Below, in pieces: positions 51,345 through 60,681 of a stretch of DNA of 64,000 bases. The position numbers were made by a program, and so were the translations under genes. The DNA is from Methylotenera_A sp040387515 (GTDB taxonomy: Bacteria > Pseudomonadota > Gammaproteobacteria > Burkholderiales > Methylophilaceae): positions 62,001-126,000 of the forward strand of contig JAZKDP010000007.1 in the NCBI GenBank assembly GCA_040387515.1. The letters run 5' to 3'. Every line of letters starts with the position of its first letter. Within the stretch, counting starts at the first letter, position 1. The notes beneath the pieces were generated by a model that saw nothing but the letters and a program-made list of their open reading frames with translations, ran no database searches and had not been told where the DNA came from.

Positions 51345-51875
51345 TCATGGCGCCTGTAGTTTAGGCGCCACTGTTTTAATTACCAGCTCATTTTTCCAAA
51401 GCAAGTAAACACGACAATCAAACTCTAATTGATGGTAATCGGGTTCCATATGTCGGCATAGCTGGTAAAAAGCTTTGTCGTGATCGCGCTCTTTAAGATG
51501 TGCTAGCTCATGCACAACAATCATTCGTAAGAAATCAGTGGGCGCTGCTTTAAAAAATGAAGAGATTTTAATTTCTTTCTTCGCTTTTAATTTTCCGCCT
51601 TGTACACGCGAAATCGCAGTATTCAGTCCAAGCGCATGATGTTCTATGCCCAACCTATTGTCGTAATGCACTTTGTCTAGCAAGGGAGCAGTACGCAAGA
51701 ACGTTTGTTTAATCTCGTTCGCGTATTGATAAAGCGCTTTGTCTGTTTGTATTGTGTGCAGGTGAGGATAGCGTGTTGAAATGTACTCACCAAGCACGCC
51801 CTGTGTTTGTAATTGCCTAATTTTATCTTGAAGCGCAAGCGGGTAGTGTTGTAAATATTTAAGTGCTGGTGTCAT
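51345..51875 (-). CDS. YgjP-like (M48/DUF45 type) zinc metallopeptidase domain protein
   Basis: This 176-residue protein has the zinc motif VVHELAHLKERDH (HExxH with a third His downstream) and CRHMEPDYHQLEFDCRVYLL, typical of YgjP/DUF45 proteins. I chose ATG 51875 (MTPALKYLQHYP). The frame is open to TTG 51905, but that falls within the terminator of the upstream ferredoxin gene. Substrate is unknown; the protein lacks membrane helices and is likely cytoplasmic. Confidence 0.82.
   Translation of the reverse strand: MTPALKYLQHYPLALQDKIRQLQTQGVLGEYISTRYPHLHTIQTDKALYQYANEIKQTFLRTAPLLDKVHYDNRLGIEHHALGLNTAISRVQGGKLKAKKEIKISSFFKAAPTDFLRMIVVHELAHLKERDHDKAFYQLCRHMEPDYHQLEFDCRVYLLWKNELVIKTVAPKLQAP
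51348..51370. terminator. hairpin between convergent DoxX and metallopeptidase genes
   Basis: TGGCGCC (51348-51354) and GGCGCCA (51364-51370) form a GC-rich stem. It lies in the last codons of the minus-strand gene. T-rich sequence on both sides lets it act in either direction. Confidence 0.45.
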
Positions 51876-51897
51876 TTTAGGATAATTATCCCATGAT

Positions 51898-51926
51898 AAA
51901 AACAAAAGGAGGCAGTTGCCTCCTTT
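51898..51926 (-). terminator. terminator of the ferredoxin gene
   Basis: On the minus strand AAAGGAGGCA, a two-base loop and TGCCTCCTTT (51905-51926) are followed by TGTTTTTAT. This is a 10-bp perfect stem with a T-run. Confidence 0.88.
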
Positions 51927-51992
51927 ATATTGTTACACGACTTTTAAGTTCAGTTTTAAATCCAAGATTTTAAAAAAGTTAAACGCTAAGAT

Positions 51993-52322
51993 TTAAGCCT
52001 CTTCAATTAAAAGCTTACGTTTACCTGCTACGCCATTCATCGCTTCTGCATCAGGTAAGGCATCTTTTCGGCTGGTAATCGTTGGCCATAATTCAGCTAA
52101 ACGCGCATTCAAGGCAATATACTCTTGTTGATCTGCAGGCACGTCATCTTCTGCAAAAATAGCTTCTGCAGGGCATTCAGCCACACATAGTGTGCAGTCA
52201 ATGCACTCATCTGGGTTGATGGCTAAAAAGTTAGGACCTTCTACAAAGCAATCTACTGGGCACACATCAACACAATCAGTAAATTTGCATTGGATACAAT
52301 TTTCGGTGACTACATAAGTCAT
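51993..52322 (-). CDS. fdxA: 7Fe ferredoxin (3Fe-4S/4Fe-4S)
   Basis: This 109-residue ferredoxin of the Azotobacter FdI/FdxA type has CIQCKFTDCVDVCPVDCF (C-x2-C-x4-C-x3-C, the 3Fe-4S plus one 4Fe-4S ligand) and CIDCTLCVAECPAEAI (C-x2-C-x2-C-x3-C, 4Fe-4S). It lies 61 bp behind cysN on the same strand and might supply electrons to sulfite reductase, since no cysJ or other reductase partner is seen. That link is inference from neighbourhood. Confidence 0.95.
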   Translation of the reverse strand: MTYVVTENCIQCKFTDCVDVCPVDCFVEGPNFLAINPDECIDCTLCVAECPAEAIFAEDDVPADQQEYIALNARLAELWPTITSRKDALPDAEAMNGVAGKRKLLIEEA

Positions 52323-52383
52323 TTCTATTCCTTCAACTAAATCTTATTAAAATAATCTTATAAATTCTAATCAATTTTTTGAT

Positions 52384-53682
52384 TTATACAATCATGCCTG
52401 CGCCAACAGTATTATTGGTGCTTTCATCAATCACAATGAACGCGCCTGTTGCGCGGTTGTTATGGTAACTATCAACCATTAACGGTTGCGCAAGCTTAAA
52501 CTGAATGCGCGCAATATCGTTCATTTTAAGATCGCTTGTAGGTTGCTGCTCTAGTGTATTGACATCTACTTTATAGGCGATCGTCCCAACTTTTGCTTTA
52601 GATTCGCGAGTTGTGTGGCGAATAATATAGGTTCTAGCTGGAGACAATGGTGTTTCAGATAACCAGCAAACCATCGCTTCTATTTGTTTGATTGGTTGAA
52701 TTGCGCTACCCGATTTAACAATCATATCGCCACGTGAAGTATCGATTTCGTCGGCCAATAATAAGGTTACCGACTGCTCAGTTTGTGCCTTTTGTAACTG
52801 TACATCGCCCAATTGAATGGCTTTTACGGTTGACTGGTAGCCATTTGGCAATATGGTGACAGCATCACCCACCGCAATATTGCCACTTTCAATACGTCCC
52901 ATAAAGCCTCTGAAATCGTGCAAGTCAGCATCGGCACTTGCATGCGGGCGACATACGAACTGCACTGGGAAACGAAACTCTTCATCAGCATCTACGTGCG
53001 CCGCTGGTGCGGATTCTAATATTTCTAGTAGTGTTTCATTGGTATACCAAGGCATATTATCCAAACGGTCCACCAACATATCGCCATTTAATGCAGACAT
53101 CGGAATAAAACGAATCTCTCTGGATTGTGCAAAACCGATTTCGGTTGCAAATTCTAAATAATCTGCACAAATCTTGTCATAAACGGCTTGGTCATAATTC
53201 ACCAAATCCATTTTATTCACCGCGACCACAATGTGCTGAATACCAACCAAATGCGCTAAAAAGCTATGACGGCGCGTTTGTGTGAGCACGCCACGACGGG
53301 CATCAATCAAAATAATCGCCAAATTGGCAGTAGAGGCTGCAGTCACCATGTTGCGCGTATATTGTTCATGCCCAGGCGCGTCGGCAATAATGTATTTGCG
53401 TGTACCTGTGCTGAAATAGCGATAGGCTACGTCAATAGTAATGCCTTGTTCGCGCTCTGCTTGCAGGCCATCGGTTAATAGTGATAAATCAACCGCTTCC
53501 ATGCCGCGTTTTTTAGACGTGTTTGAAATTTGCGTGAGCGTATCGGCCAAAATCGTTTTGGTATCAAATAGCAAGCGGCCGATAAGCGTGCTTTTGCCGT
53601 CATCCACGCTACCGCAAGTCATAAAGCGTAAGAGACTATCGTTATGGATATTGATGTTATTTGTTGTGTTGGTGCTGCTCAT
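52384..53682 (-). CDS. cysN: sulfate adenylyltransferase subunit 1 (GTPase)
   Basis: This 432-residue translation-factor-type GTPase has GSVDDGKSTLIGRLL (P loop), DAPGHEQYTRNM and VNKMDLV (NKxD), plus two beta-barrel domains. With CysD it makes APS from sulfate and ATP at the cost of GTP. The length shows that no APS kinase (CysC) is fused, in line with an APS-type reductase upstream in the operon. Its start overlaps the end of cysD by one base. Confidence 0.96.
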   Translation of the reverse strand: MSSTNTTNNINIHNDSLLRFMTCGSVDDGKSTLIGRLLFDTKTILADTLTQISNTSKKRGMEAVDLSLLTDGLQAEREQGITIDVAYRYFSTGTRKYIIADAPGHEQYTRNMVTAASTANLAIILIDARRGVLTQTRRHSFLAHLVGIQHIVVAVNKMDLVNYDQAVYDKICADYLEFATEIGFAQSREIRFIPMSALNGDMLVDRLDNMPWYTNETLLEILESAPAAHVDADEEFRFPVQFVCRPHASADADLHDFRGFMGRIESGNIAVGDAVTILPNGYQSTVKAIQLGDVQLQKAQTEQSVTLLLADEIDTSRGDMIVKSGSAIQPIKQIEAMVCWLSETPLSPARTYIIRHTTRESKAKVGTIAYKVDVNTLEQQPTSDLKMNDIARIQFKLAQPLMVDSYHNNRATGAFIVIDESTNNTVGAGMIV

Positions 53683-54623
53683 TAGAAATAACCTTCTTTT
53701 TTGCGTTGTTCCATGCTTGCATCGGATGTCTGATCGTCCAAGCGCGTTGCGCCACGTTCTGTAATTGTCGTTGTTGCAGTTTCTACAACGATTTTGCTTA
53801 CAGAGTCAGCATCGCTAATGACTGGTGCGGTGCAAGTAATGTCTCCCACTGTTCTAAAGCGCACTTGCATGTTGATGATTTCTTCACCATTTTTAGGCTG
53901 GTTAATTACTTCGCCGCTCGCTAATGGTACGTTGGCCGGAAATATAGCTCCGCCGCGCATAAATACATCGCGTTGATGCGCAAAATAAATACTCGGTAAC
54001 TCTAAGTTTTCACGCTCGATATATTGCCAAACATCCATTTCCGTCCAATTTGAAATGGGGAAAGCGCGAATATTTTCACCTTTATGTGAGCGGGCGTTAT
54101 ACAGATTCCATAACTCTGGACGTTGATTTTTTGGATCCCACTGACCAAACTCATCGCGGAAACTCATGATACGCTCTTTAGCACGAGCTTTTTCCTCATC
54201 GCGCCGCGCACCGCCGATGCAACAATCAAAACCAAACTCTTCAATCGCTTCAAGCAGCGTGACAGATTGATGTTTATTGCGTGGTTCATCAGGGTTTTTT
54301 AACACCACTGTGCCGCGTTTCATAGAGTCTTCTAATGAGCGAACAATTAGTCGCTCACCTAATTCAGCTGCGCGTTGGTCTCTGAAGTTAATGACTTCCT
54401 GATAGTTATGCCCAGTATCAATGTGCAGAAGTGGAAATGGAAAACGACCAGGACGAAACGCTTTTTCAGCTAAGCGTAAAATACAAAGTGAATCTTTGCC
54501 ACCTGAAAATAGTAATACAGGATTGCTGCACTGGCCTGCCACTTCACGCAAAATATGAATGGCTTCAGCTTCAAGCCAATCCAAATGTGACAATGGTTTG
54601 TGTGTATTATTTAACATATTCAA
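53682..54623 (-). CDS. cysD: sulfate adenylyltransferase subunit 2
   Basis: This 313-residue PP-loop ATP pyrophosphatase has the motif FSGGKDSLCILRLAEKAF (SGGKDS), HIDTGHNYQEVINFRD and the conserved CIGGARRDEEKARAKER. It performs the adenylation half of sulfate activation. The alternative internal start M3 (MLNNTHKP) is possible. It is 48 bp behind cysH. Confidence 0.97.
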   Translation of the reverse strand: MNMLNNTHKPLSHLDWLEAEAIHILREVAGQCSNPVLLFSGGKDSLCILRLAEKAFRPGRFPFPLLHIDTGHNYQEVINFRDQRAAELGERLIVRSLEDSMKRGTVVLKNPDEPRNKHQSVTLLEAIEEFGFDCCIGGARRDEEKARAKERIMSFRDEFGQWDPKNQRPELWNLYNARSHKGENIRAFPISNWTEMDVWQYIERENLELPSIYFAHQRDVFMRGGAIFPANVPLASGEVINQPKNGEEIINMQVRFRTVGDITCTAPVISDADSVSKIVVETATTTITERGATRLDDQTSDASMEQRKKEGYF

Positions 54624-54671
54624 TCATTTAAAGTTAGTATTTAAAGTGGTTTATCAATTACTTTTAAGTGG

Positions 54672-55427
54672 TTATTTAACGTGCAGACCACACTCTTTAC
54701 TGGTCGGATCTTCCCACCACCAGCGGCCAGCACGAACATCTTCACCCATCGCAATCGCACGCGTACAAGGTGCACAACCAATGCTTGGATAGAATTGGTC
54801 GTGCAGTTTGTTATAAGGCACATTATGCATACGGATATAAGCCCACACTTCTTGTTCAGACCAATCACTTAATGGGTTAAATTTCTCTAATCCATTGCCT
54901 TCATCGAATTCGCGCACAGGCAAACTTGATCGGGTAGTCGCTTGCGCTGCGCGCATACCTGTTACCCAGGCACTTTTACCTTTAAGTGCGCGTTGCAAAG
55001 GTTCTACTTTACGCATGTGGCAGCAGCTTTTACGTAGTTCAATCGACTCGTAAAAGGCATTGATGCCATTGGTTTTGACGTAAAACTCAACCGTTTGTGC
55101 TTGTGGAAAAAATATATTTAACTTGGTTTTGTAATGCCGTTCTGTTTCCGCGACTAAGTCATAGGTTTCTACGGGCAATCGGCCTGTATCAAGCGAAAAT
55201 ATTTCAATAGCCAATTGATTCTTTAAAATAATATCAGTCAGCACCATGTCTTCTGCGCCAAAGCTATTCGCAAAAGTGATATCCGTTAATTCACTTGAGG
55301 CGTTTTTTAACAAAGCCAATACTTGATCAGTCTTTGCGTTGACGCTTGCTTGCAAAGCGTCGGTTAATGCCGGCTGTGTGGCTGGATTAATTGCAGTAGG
55401 CTTTAAGAATGAAACCTCGCCTGACAT
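54672..55427 (-). CDS. cysH: phosphoadenylyl/adenylyl-sulfate reductase (APS type)
   Basis: The 251-residue reductase has the PP-loop-related core (ITFANSFGAEDMVLTDIIL, SLDTGRLPVETYDL). It has both cysteine pairs of the iron-sulfur APS reductases: KSCCHMRKV and CAPCTRAIAMGEDVRAGR. The catalytic cysteine is in KECGLH at the C-terminus. The 4Fe-4S pairs imply use of APS, not PAPS, which fits the lack of cysC. It shares one base with the DUF934 gene. Confidence 0.96.
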   Translation of the reverse strand: MSGEVSFLKPTAINPATQPALTDALQASVNAKTDQVLALLKNASSELTDITFANSFGAEDMVLTDIILKNQLAIEIFSLDTGRLPVETYDLVAETERHYKTKLNIFFPQAQTVEFYVKTNGINAFYESIELRKSCCHMRKVEPLQRALKGKSAWVTGMRAAQATTRSSLPVREFDEGNGLEKFNPLSDWSEQEVWAYIRMHNVPYNKLHDQFYPSIGCAPCTRAIAMGEDVRAGRWWWEDPTSKECGLHVK

Positions 55428-56044
55428 TATGCTGACCTGTTATAACGCGCAAATACTGGGCGTGGCTCATCTACGGCGCCTTGGTAAGGTGCAGTGAAAT
55501 CTTTCAAGCTTGCTAAAGCCTCATTAGCTGAGCGATCAGCACGAATTAAATAACTATTAAAGCCACTGCGCTTTAAGAAAAATAATTGATCTCGCAACAC
55601 ATCACCAATGGCGCGCAACTCGTTTTTAAAGCCATAGCGCGTACGCAATAGGGTGCCCAGCGAGAAGATACGGCCATCAGCAAAACGCTCTACATGCACA
55701 GCGATAATAGGCAACACATTTAAGTCCGCTTGATTGTTAGCTAAGTCTGCTAATACTTCATGCGTGTCTATCCATACGCCCACTTCACCATTTGAAATAC
55801 GCGTTAACAATTCATCTTTACGCGCAATAAACACGCTTAAAGGCACAATAATTTTGCCTGTAGCTGGAATAACCGTGTCAGCAATTTGCGTTTCAGTAAC
55901 GGTATCTTCACCTGTTAATTTAAACTGAACAACCTTGCCTGCTTGTTTGCGTGCTTCTACATTGCTGGGCGGAAGTTGTACCGTAACCCAAGTATTTTCT
56001 ACAATGCTAGCACCGTCATTATTAAGTTGAATTAAATTACTCAT
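55427..56044 (-). CDS. DUF934 protein of the sulfite reductase operon
   Basis: This 205-residue protein of the DUF934 family is found next to cysI in many proteobacteria. Its motifs are GVWIDTHEVLADLANNQADL, VHVERFADGRIFSLGTLLRT and RYGFKNELRAIGDVLRDQLF. It may support electron supply or assembly of sulfite reductase; its activity is not established. It overlaps both neighbours by a few bases, so it is coupled to them. Confidence 0.9.
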   Translation of the reverse strand: MSNLIQLNNDGASIVENTWVTVQLPPSNVEARKQAGKVVQFKLTGEDTVTETQIADTVIPATGKIIVPLSVFIARKDELLTRISNGEVGVWIDTHEVLADLANNQADLNVLPIIAVHVERFADGRIFSLGTLLRTRYGFKNELRAIGDVLRDQLFFLKRSGFNSYLIRADRSANEALASLKDFTAPYQGAVDEPRPVFARYNRSA

Positions 56045-57714
56045 ACAGATGCAATCTCTTCATTCTTGGCATAAACATGCGCTTTAAACGGCGCAACGCC
56101 AAGGCGACGCACCGTGTCGATAAATAGCTCTTCTGGAGTGCGTTCTTTAATATAAATATCAATCAGTTTTTGTACAACGCCAGGCATTTCATCCGCAGAG
56201 AATGAAGGGCCAATCACTGTGCCAAGGCTGGCATCGTTGCCTTGTTTGCCACCGATAGACACTTGATACCATTCAGAGCCGTCTTTATCTACACCTAGAA
56301 TGCCGATATGACCAACGTGGTGATGGCCGCAAGCATTCATACAACCTGAAATGTTGAGTTCAATATCGCCAATATCATGCAAATAATCTAAATTATCGAA
56401 TTGCATTTGAATCGCTTCTGCAATTGGAATGCTTTTAGCGTTTGCCAAGCTACAAAAATCACCGCCTGGGCAGCAAATAATATCGGTAAGCAAGCCAATG
56501 TTCGGCGTCGCTAAGCCAGCAGCGCGCGCTTTTTCCCAAACGTTATACAAATCACTTAATTTAACATCTGCCAAGATTAAGTTCTGTTCATGCGAAACAC
56601 GTAGCTCACCAAAACTATATTGTGCGGCTAAATCCGCGACCACATGCATTTGTTCGCTAGAAGCATCGCCTGGTGCTTTTCCGTGCGGTTTAAGTGACAG
56701 TGTTACAGCGCGGTAACCCGCTTGTTTATGCGTATGTACACAACGTTTCACCCAGGCGGCAAAAGCAGGGTTGCTTGCAATTGCAGCATCAAAGTTTGAA
56801 TCGTGTGCGTTCAAGTTTTCGTAAGGCATAGCCTCGAAATGCTTGCCAACGCGGGCTAATTCAGCTTCCGTAATAGTGTTCGGTGCGTCTTTTAAGTGCG
56901 CCCATTCTGCTTCTACCTGGTTTTTGAATTCTTCAATACCAAGCGCTTTCACCAAAATCTTGATGCGTGCTTTGTAAGAGTTATCGCGGCGACCGTGTAA
57001 GTTGTACACGCGAACAATCGCTTCGCAATAGGTGAGTGCATGTTGCCACTCTAAATGTTCGCGGATAACAGAGCCTAATATTGGTGTGCGGCCTAATCCG
57101 CCACCCACCCAAACTTTAATCGCTACTTTACCTGCAACGTCGACATAAAACTCCATGCCAATATCGTGTGCTTGCACAATCGCGCGGTCTTGCTTGGTGC
57201 CAGAAACCGCGATTTTAAATTTGCGTGGCAATAAAGCGAACTCGGGATGGAATGTACTCCATTGGCGCATGATTTCAGCCATTGCACGTGGATCAATTAC
57301 TTCATCAGGCGCGATGCCTGCAAATTGATCGGTCGTAATGTTGCGTATGCAATTGCCAGAGGTTTGAATTGCGTGCATTTCAACCGTGGCGAGTTCAGCT
57401 AGAATATCGGGCACATCTTCTAATTTGGGCCAGTTGAGTTGCAGATTTTGGCGCGTACTAAAGTGACCATAATCTCTATCGTATTTTTTTGCGATGTCGC
57501 CAAGCTTGTGTAATTGCTTGCTAGACAGCATGCCATAAGGCACAGCAATGCGAAACATCGGCGCGTGGCGCTGAATGTACAACCCATTTTGCAAGCGTAA
57601 TGGGCGAAACTCCTCTTCAGAGAGTTCGCCTGCTAAAAAGCGGCGGGTTTGGTCGCGATATTGTGCAACGCGTTCGTCGACAATTTGTTGGTCTAGCTTA
57701 TCGTACTTATACAT
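56041..57714 (-). CDS. cysI: sulfite reductase, siroheme/4Fe-4S subunit
   Basis: The 557-residue protein has the duplicated nitrite/sulfite reductase fold. The cluster ligands are CCPGGDFCSLANAKS (C-x5-C) and NISGCMNACGHHHVGH (C-x3-C). Siroheme-binding arginines lie in YGHFSTRQNLQLNWPK and GNCIRNITTDQFAG. It reduces sulfite to sulfide by six electrons. No cysJ flavoprotein is near, so electrons probably come from ferredoxin or another partner. It is the first gene of the minus-strand operon; 232 bp of repeat-bearing DNA lie upstream. Confidence 0.94.
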   Translation of the reverse strand: MYKYDKLDQQIVDERVAQYRDQTRRFLAGELSEEEFRPLRLQNGLYIQRHAPMFRIAVPYGMLSSKQLHKLGDIAKKYDRDYGHFSTRQNLQLNWPKLEDVPDILAELATVEMHAIQTSGNCIRNITTDQFAGIAPDEVIDPRAMAEIMRQWSTFHPEFALLPRKFKIAVSGTKQDRAIVQAHDIGMEFYVDVAGKVAIKVWVGGGLGRTPILGSVIREHLEWQHALTYCEAIVRVYNLHGRRDNSYKARIKILVKALGIEEFKNQVEAEWAHLKDAPNTITEAELARVGKHFEAMPYENLNAHDSNFDAAIASNPAFAAWVKRCVHTHKQAGYRAVTLSLKPHGKAPGDASSEQMHVVADLAAQYSFGELRVSHEQNLILADVKLSDLYNVWEKARAAGLATPNIGLLTDIICCPGGDFCSLANAKSIPIAEAIQMQFDNLDYLHDIGDIELNISGCMNACGHHHVGHIGILGVDKDGSEWYQVSIGGKQGNDASLGTVIGPSFSADEMPGVVQKLIDIYIKERTPEELFIDTVRRLGVAPFKAHVYAKNEEIASV

Positions 57715-57761
57715 AAATTTTATCTGACACGTAATGTGGTGCTGAATTTCTTCCGCACCTT

Positions 57762-57926
57762 AGTTTCTATGGCTAACATTTAGAGTTTCTATGGTTAACA
57801 TTTGTTTGGCTAAAAAGCTAACCTGATATTTTAATCTAAAAACAGGTTTAAGCCAAAATCTGCTTGTCTAAATTGATGGTTTTATTCAATAAACTTGAAT
57901 TTAAAACTAATAAATTTGAATCTAAA
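57762..57926. repeat. two sets of imperfect tandem repeats upstream of cysI
   Basis: AGTTTCTATGGCTAACATTT (57762-57781) recurs at 57784-57803 with one change, a 22-bp period of about two helical turns. Further on, a 21-bp unit starting AATAAACTTGAATTTAAAAC (57888) recurs imperfectly at 57909. Both lie in the presumed cysI promoter region. Confidence 0.65.
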
Positions 57927-57946
57927 TTAAAAAAGCGTAATTATTT

Positions 57947-58795
57947 TTAAGATTTTGTAAATCCAAATTGTTTTAATGCCACCAAAAATAACAAAACTGT
58001 AATGCCAATCAGCTGGTTAAGTTCTGGAAAAGCCAGTTTTTGACCGACATAAACTAAAATTAAAGCAAGTAGCGTGCGTACCCAGTGTTCTGCCACTTTA
58101 GAACTCAAATGACTGCCAATCCAAATGCCGGGAATTGAACCAATTAACAAGGTGCCAAGCAAGCTGTAATCAACTGTGCCAAGGCTGGCATGGCCTAAGC
58201 CAGCAACCAAAGTGAGCGGTACGGCGTGTGCGACATCGGATCCTATTATCTTAGTTATGGGGGTTTTGGGATATAAAATCAATAGTGCCGTTACGCCTAA
58301 CGCACCAGCGCCAACAGAAGTTAATGTAACCAAAAAACCTAAAATGACACCTAGAATGACTGTTAAGCTGGGCGTGTACTTAGGATTAATCCAGTGGCCT
58401 GTTTTAGATAATTGGGCTAGCTGGTTGCGAAATAATACCGATAATGAAGTAAGCAATAATGCGATGCCTAGCCAGAACTTAATACTATTTACTGCATCGT
58501 CAGATGCAATATTTAAATCTTTTAAATAGAATAATGTGATTATTGAGGCGGGAATGCTGCCAGAAGCCAGCAAGCGGACAATTTTCCAATCAATATTGCC
58601 TAATTTCCCATGCGCAAAAATGCCTACGCTTTTGGTGATAGATGCATAGAGTAAATCGGTGCCAACTGCGACTGCTGCTTTTACGTTGAAAAAAATGAGT
58701 AATATTGGTGTCATTAATGAACCGCCGCCAACGCCTGTTAATCCAACTAACAAACCAACGACGAATCCAGCAAAGATATAGAAGATAAAATCCAC
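57947..58795 (-). CDS. TauE/SafE-family permease (sulfite/sulfur-compound transporter)
   Basis: The 282-residue protein has about eight membrane helices in two repeats, each with the family glycine motif: VGLTGVGGGSLMTPILLIFF and VTLTSVGAGALGVTALLILYP. Members move sulfite, sulfoacetate or related anions. Its place between cysI and the cysB-type regulator suggests sulfate/sulfite traffic in this pathway. It is read on the minus strand and is divergent from the regulator. Confidence 0.88.
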   Translation of the reverse strand: MDFIFYIFAGFVVGLLVGLTGVGGGSLMTPILLIFFNVKAAVAVGTDLLYASITKSVGIFAHGKLGNIDWKIVRLLASGSIPASIITLFYLKDLNIASDDAVNSIKFWLGIALLLTSLSVLFRNQLAQLSKTGHWINPKYTPSLTVILGVILGFLVTLTSVGAGALGVTALLILYPKTPITKIIGSDVAHAVPLTLVAGLGHASLGTVDYSLLGTLLIGSIPGIWIGSHLSSKVAEHWVRTLLALILVYVGQKLAFPELNQLIGITVLLFLVALKQFGFTKS

Positions 58796-58925
58796 GCGTT
58801 ATATACACCCAAATGGTAGTAAGGGCGCATAATATATCAGTAATCAATATAATTGTTTAATAACATTTTATTATTTTAGTATATGATTTGCTTATAAAGA
58901 TTATTTTATTCGCAGAGGTGCATGT

Positions 58926-59855
58926 ATGAAGCTTCACCAATTGAAATATATACATGAAGTGGCGCGGCAAGGTCTCAATATTTCAGCCGCTGCCGAGGCA
59001 TTACATACATCACAGCCTGGTGTGAGCAAGCAAATTCAAATGCTTGAAGATGAGCTAAAGTTACAGATTTTTCAGCGTAATGGCAAGCGCTTAACAGGGA
59101 TTACTGAGCCCGGTAAGCATATCGTCAAATTGGCTGCGACGGTAATGCTTGAAATGCAGAACATTAAGCGAGTCGGTGACGAATTCAGTAAAGTTGAAAC
59201 GGGTACGCTGACCATTGCGACAACGCACATGCAAGCACGTTATAAATTACCCGCCGCAGTGAAACAGTTTATTGAGGCTTATCCGCACGTTAAGCTAAAT
59301 ATTCATCAAGGAGACCCTTCGAGTGTGGCCGCGCAAGTCGCAAATGGTGAGGCCGATATTGGAATTGCGACTGAAAAAATCAGCTTAGATGATCGCATCC
59401 TTTGTTTGCCTTGTTACGAATGGAATCGTTCTCTAGTGGTGCCAAAAGGTCATCGTTTAATCAGTGCATTGCCACTTACATTATCTAAAATAGCCAGCTT
59501 TCCGCTCATTACCTATGATTTTGCATTTACAGGCAGTAACGCTGTAGCAAAAGTATTCCACGATGCAGGGGTGATGCCAAATGTGGTATTAAGCGCGATT
59601 GATGCTGACGTCATTAAAACCTATGTAGGCTTGGGTTTGGGCGTTGGGTTGATTGCCAATATCGCGTATGATGAAGAGCGTGATAAGGATTTGGTCAGCT
59701 TAGATTGCAGCCATTTATTCCCTGCTAGCACGACTTATTTAGGTGTGCGTAAAGATGCTTTTTTACGTAATTATATTTATGGTTTTATTGAGTTTCTGGC
59801 GCCACGGTTCGATCGCAGGGCAGTAGACGAAGCATTAAAAGCGCATCGTACATAG
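58926..59855 (+). CDS. cysB: CysB-type LysR regulator of sulfur assimilation
   Basis: This 309-residue LysR protein has the winged helix LKYIHEVARQGLNISAAAEA (then LHTSQPGVSKQIQMLEDELK) and a periplasmic-binding-type effector domain. The sequence MKLHQLKYIHEVARQ and TTHMQARYKLPAAVKQF match the CysB/Cbl subgroup. AGAGGTG lies 6 bases before the ATG. It is divergent from the permease gene across a 130-bp AT-rich gap that should carry its binding sites. It likely senses O-acetylserine or APS. Confidence 0.92.
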   Translation: MKLHQLKYIHEVARQGLNISAAAEALHTSQPGVSKQIQMLEDELKLQIFQRNGKRLTGITEPGKHIVKLAATVMLEMQNIKRVGDEFSKVETGTLTIATTHMQARYKLPAAVKQFIEAYPHVKLNIHQGDPSSVAAQVANGEADIGIATEKISLDDRILCLPCYEWNRSLVVPKGHRLISALPLTLSKIASFPLITYDFAFTGSNAVAKVFHDAGVMPNVVLSAIDADVIKTYVGLGLGVGLIANIAYDEERDKDLVSLDCSHLFPASTTYLGVRKDAFLRNYIYGFIEFLAPRFDRRAVDEALKAHRT

Positions 59856-59946
59856 TTAACGTAATTACGCGAGTTAATGTCATTTAATTAATTTAACGAA
59901 TTGGTTTTATGAGCTGATTGAGTAATTAGCTCAATTGGAGTTGAGC

Positions 59947-60513
59947 ATGCAACTTAGGCACTTATTTAGCATTTTTATTATAGTATTGTTAAGCGCATGC
60001 GCTATGCCTAAAACGACTTCTACACAATCTGTAGCACAAGCTTCAAATTTTAAAGCCATGCCTAATGGCTTGCCCGCCGTTGATCTAAATAGCGCACTGT
60101 ATGAGCTTCCCGTTAAATCAGGTGTTAGTTACCAAGACGTGGTAGATAGCTTGAAATCGCTATCGGAAGGCATGAATTTTGTGAACCCAGCCAATTTCCC
60201 GATTGGCGAACACATGAAATTGCGCGGCATTGACCCTAAAGGCATTAAAGAAGTACATTCATTTTGTAATTTAAGCATGGGCACTGAAATCATGCTTGAT
60301 CATCCAGAATTTTTGGTATTTGCTCCATGCAGAATTGCCTTATACGAAAAGCCTGATGCCAATAATAAGTTAACCTTGTTTTTGGGCTTAGATCGTCCTA
60401 CCTATGATTTAAAGAGCATCAAAAATCCCACTTCACGCGCACAAAAATCAGCACAAGAGCTTGAGGATGCTTTAGTTCAGTTAATGGAAAAAGCCAGTCG
60501 TGGTGATATTTAA
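59947..60513 (+). CDS. DUF302-domain lipoprotein
   Basis: This 188-residue protein starts with a signal helix and lipobox (FIIVLLSACAMPK). A DUF302 domain follows: GVSYQDVVDSLKSLSEGMNF, VHSFCNLSMGTEIMLDHPEF and FAPCRIALYEK. I chose ATG 59947 with GGAG 6 bases upstream; TTG 59935 is open too. DUF302 proteins are often periplasmic or membrane-attached; activity is unknown. There are two cysteines near the conserved PCRI. Confidence 0.85.
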   Translation: MQLRHLFSIFIIVLLSACAMPKTTSTQSVAQASNFKAMPNGLPAVDLNSALYELPVKSGVSYQDVVDSLKSLSEGMNFVNPANFPIGEHMKLRGIDPKGIKEVHSFCNLSMGTEIMLDHPEFLVFAPCRIALYEKPDANNKLTLFLGLDRPTYDLKSIKNPTSRAQKSAQELEDALVQLMEKASRGDI

Positions 60514-60681
60514 GTGTGTAAAATAATATACGCTATTCAAAAAATGCAGTGATGGTTTGTGGGTTAAATTGCTGATGAAATAAGTATTTGTGAGCCAAAC
60601 ATTTGAAATAAAATTAAGCCTTTAAAATAAACCATACCATTTAAAAAACTTAACATTAAAGACAAAAAGATTGAAGACAAG

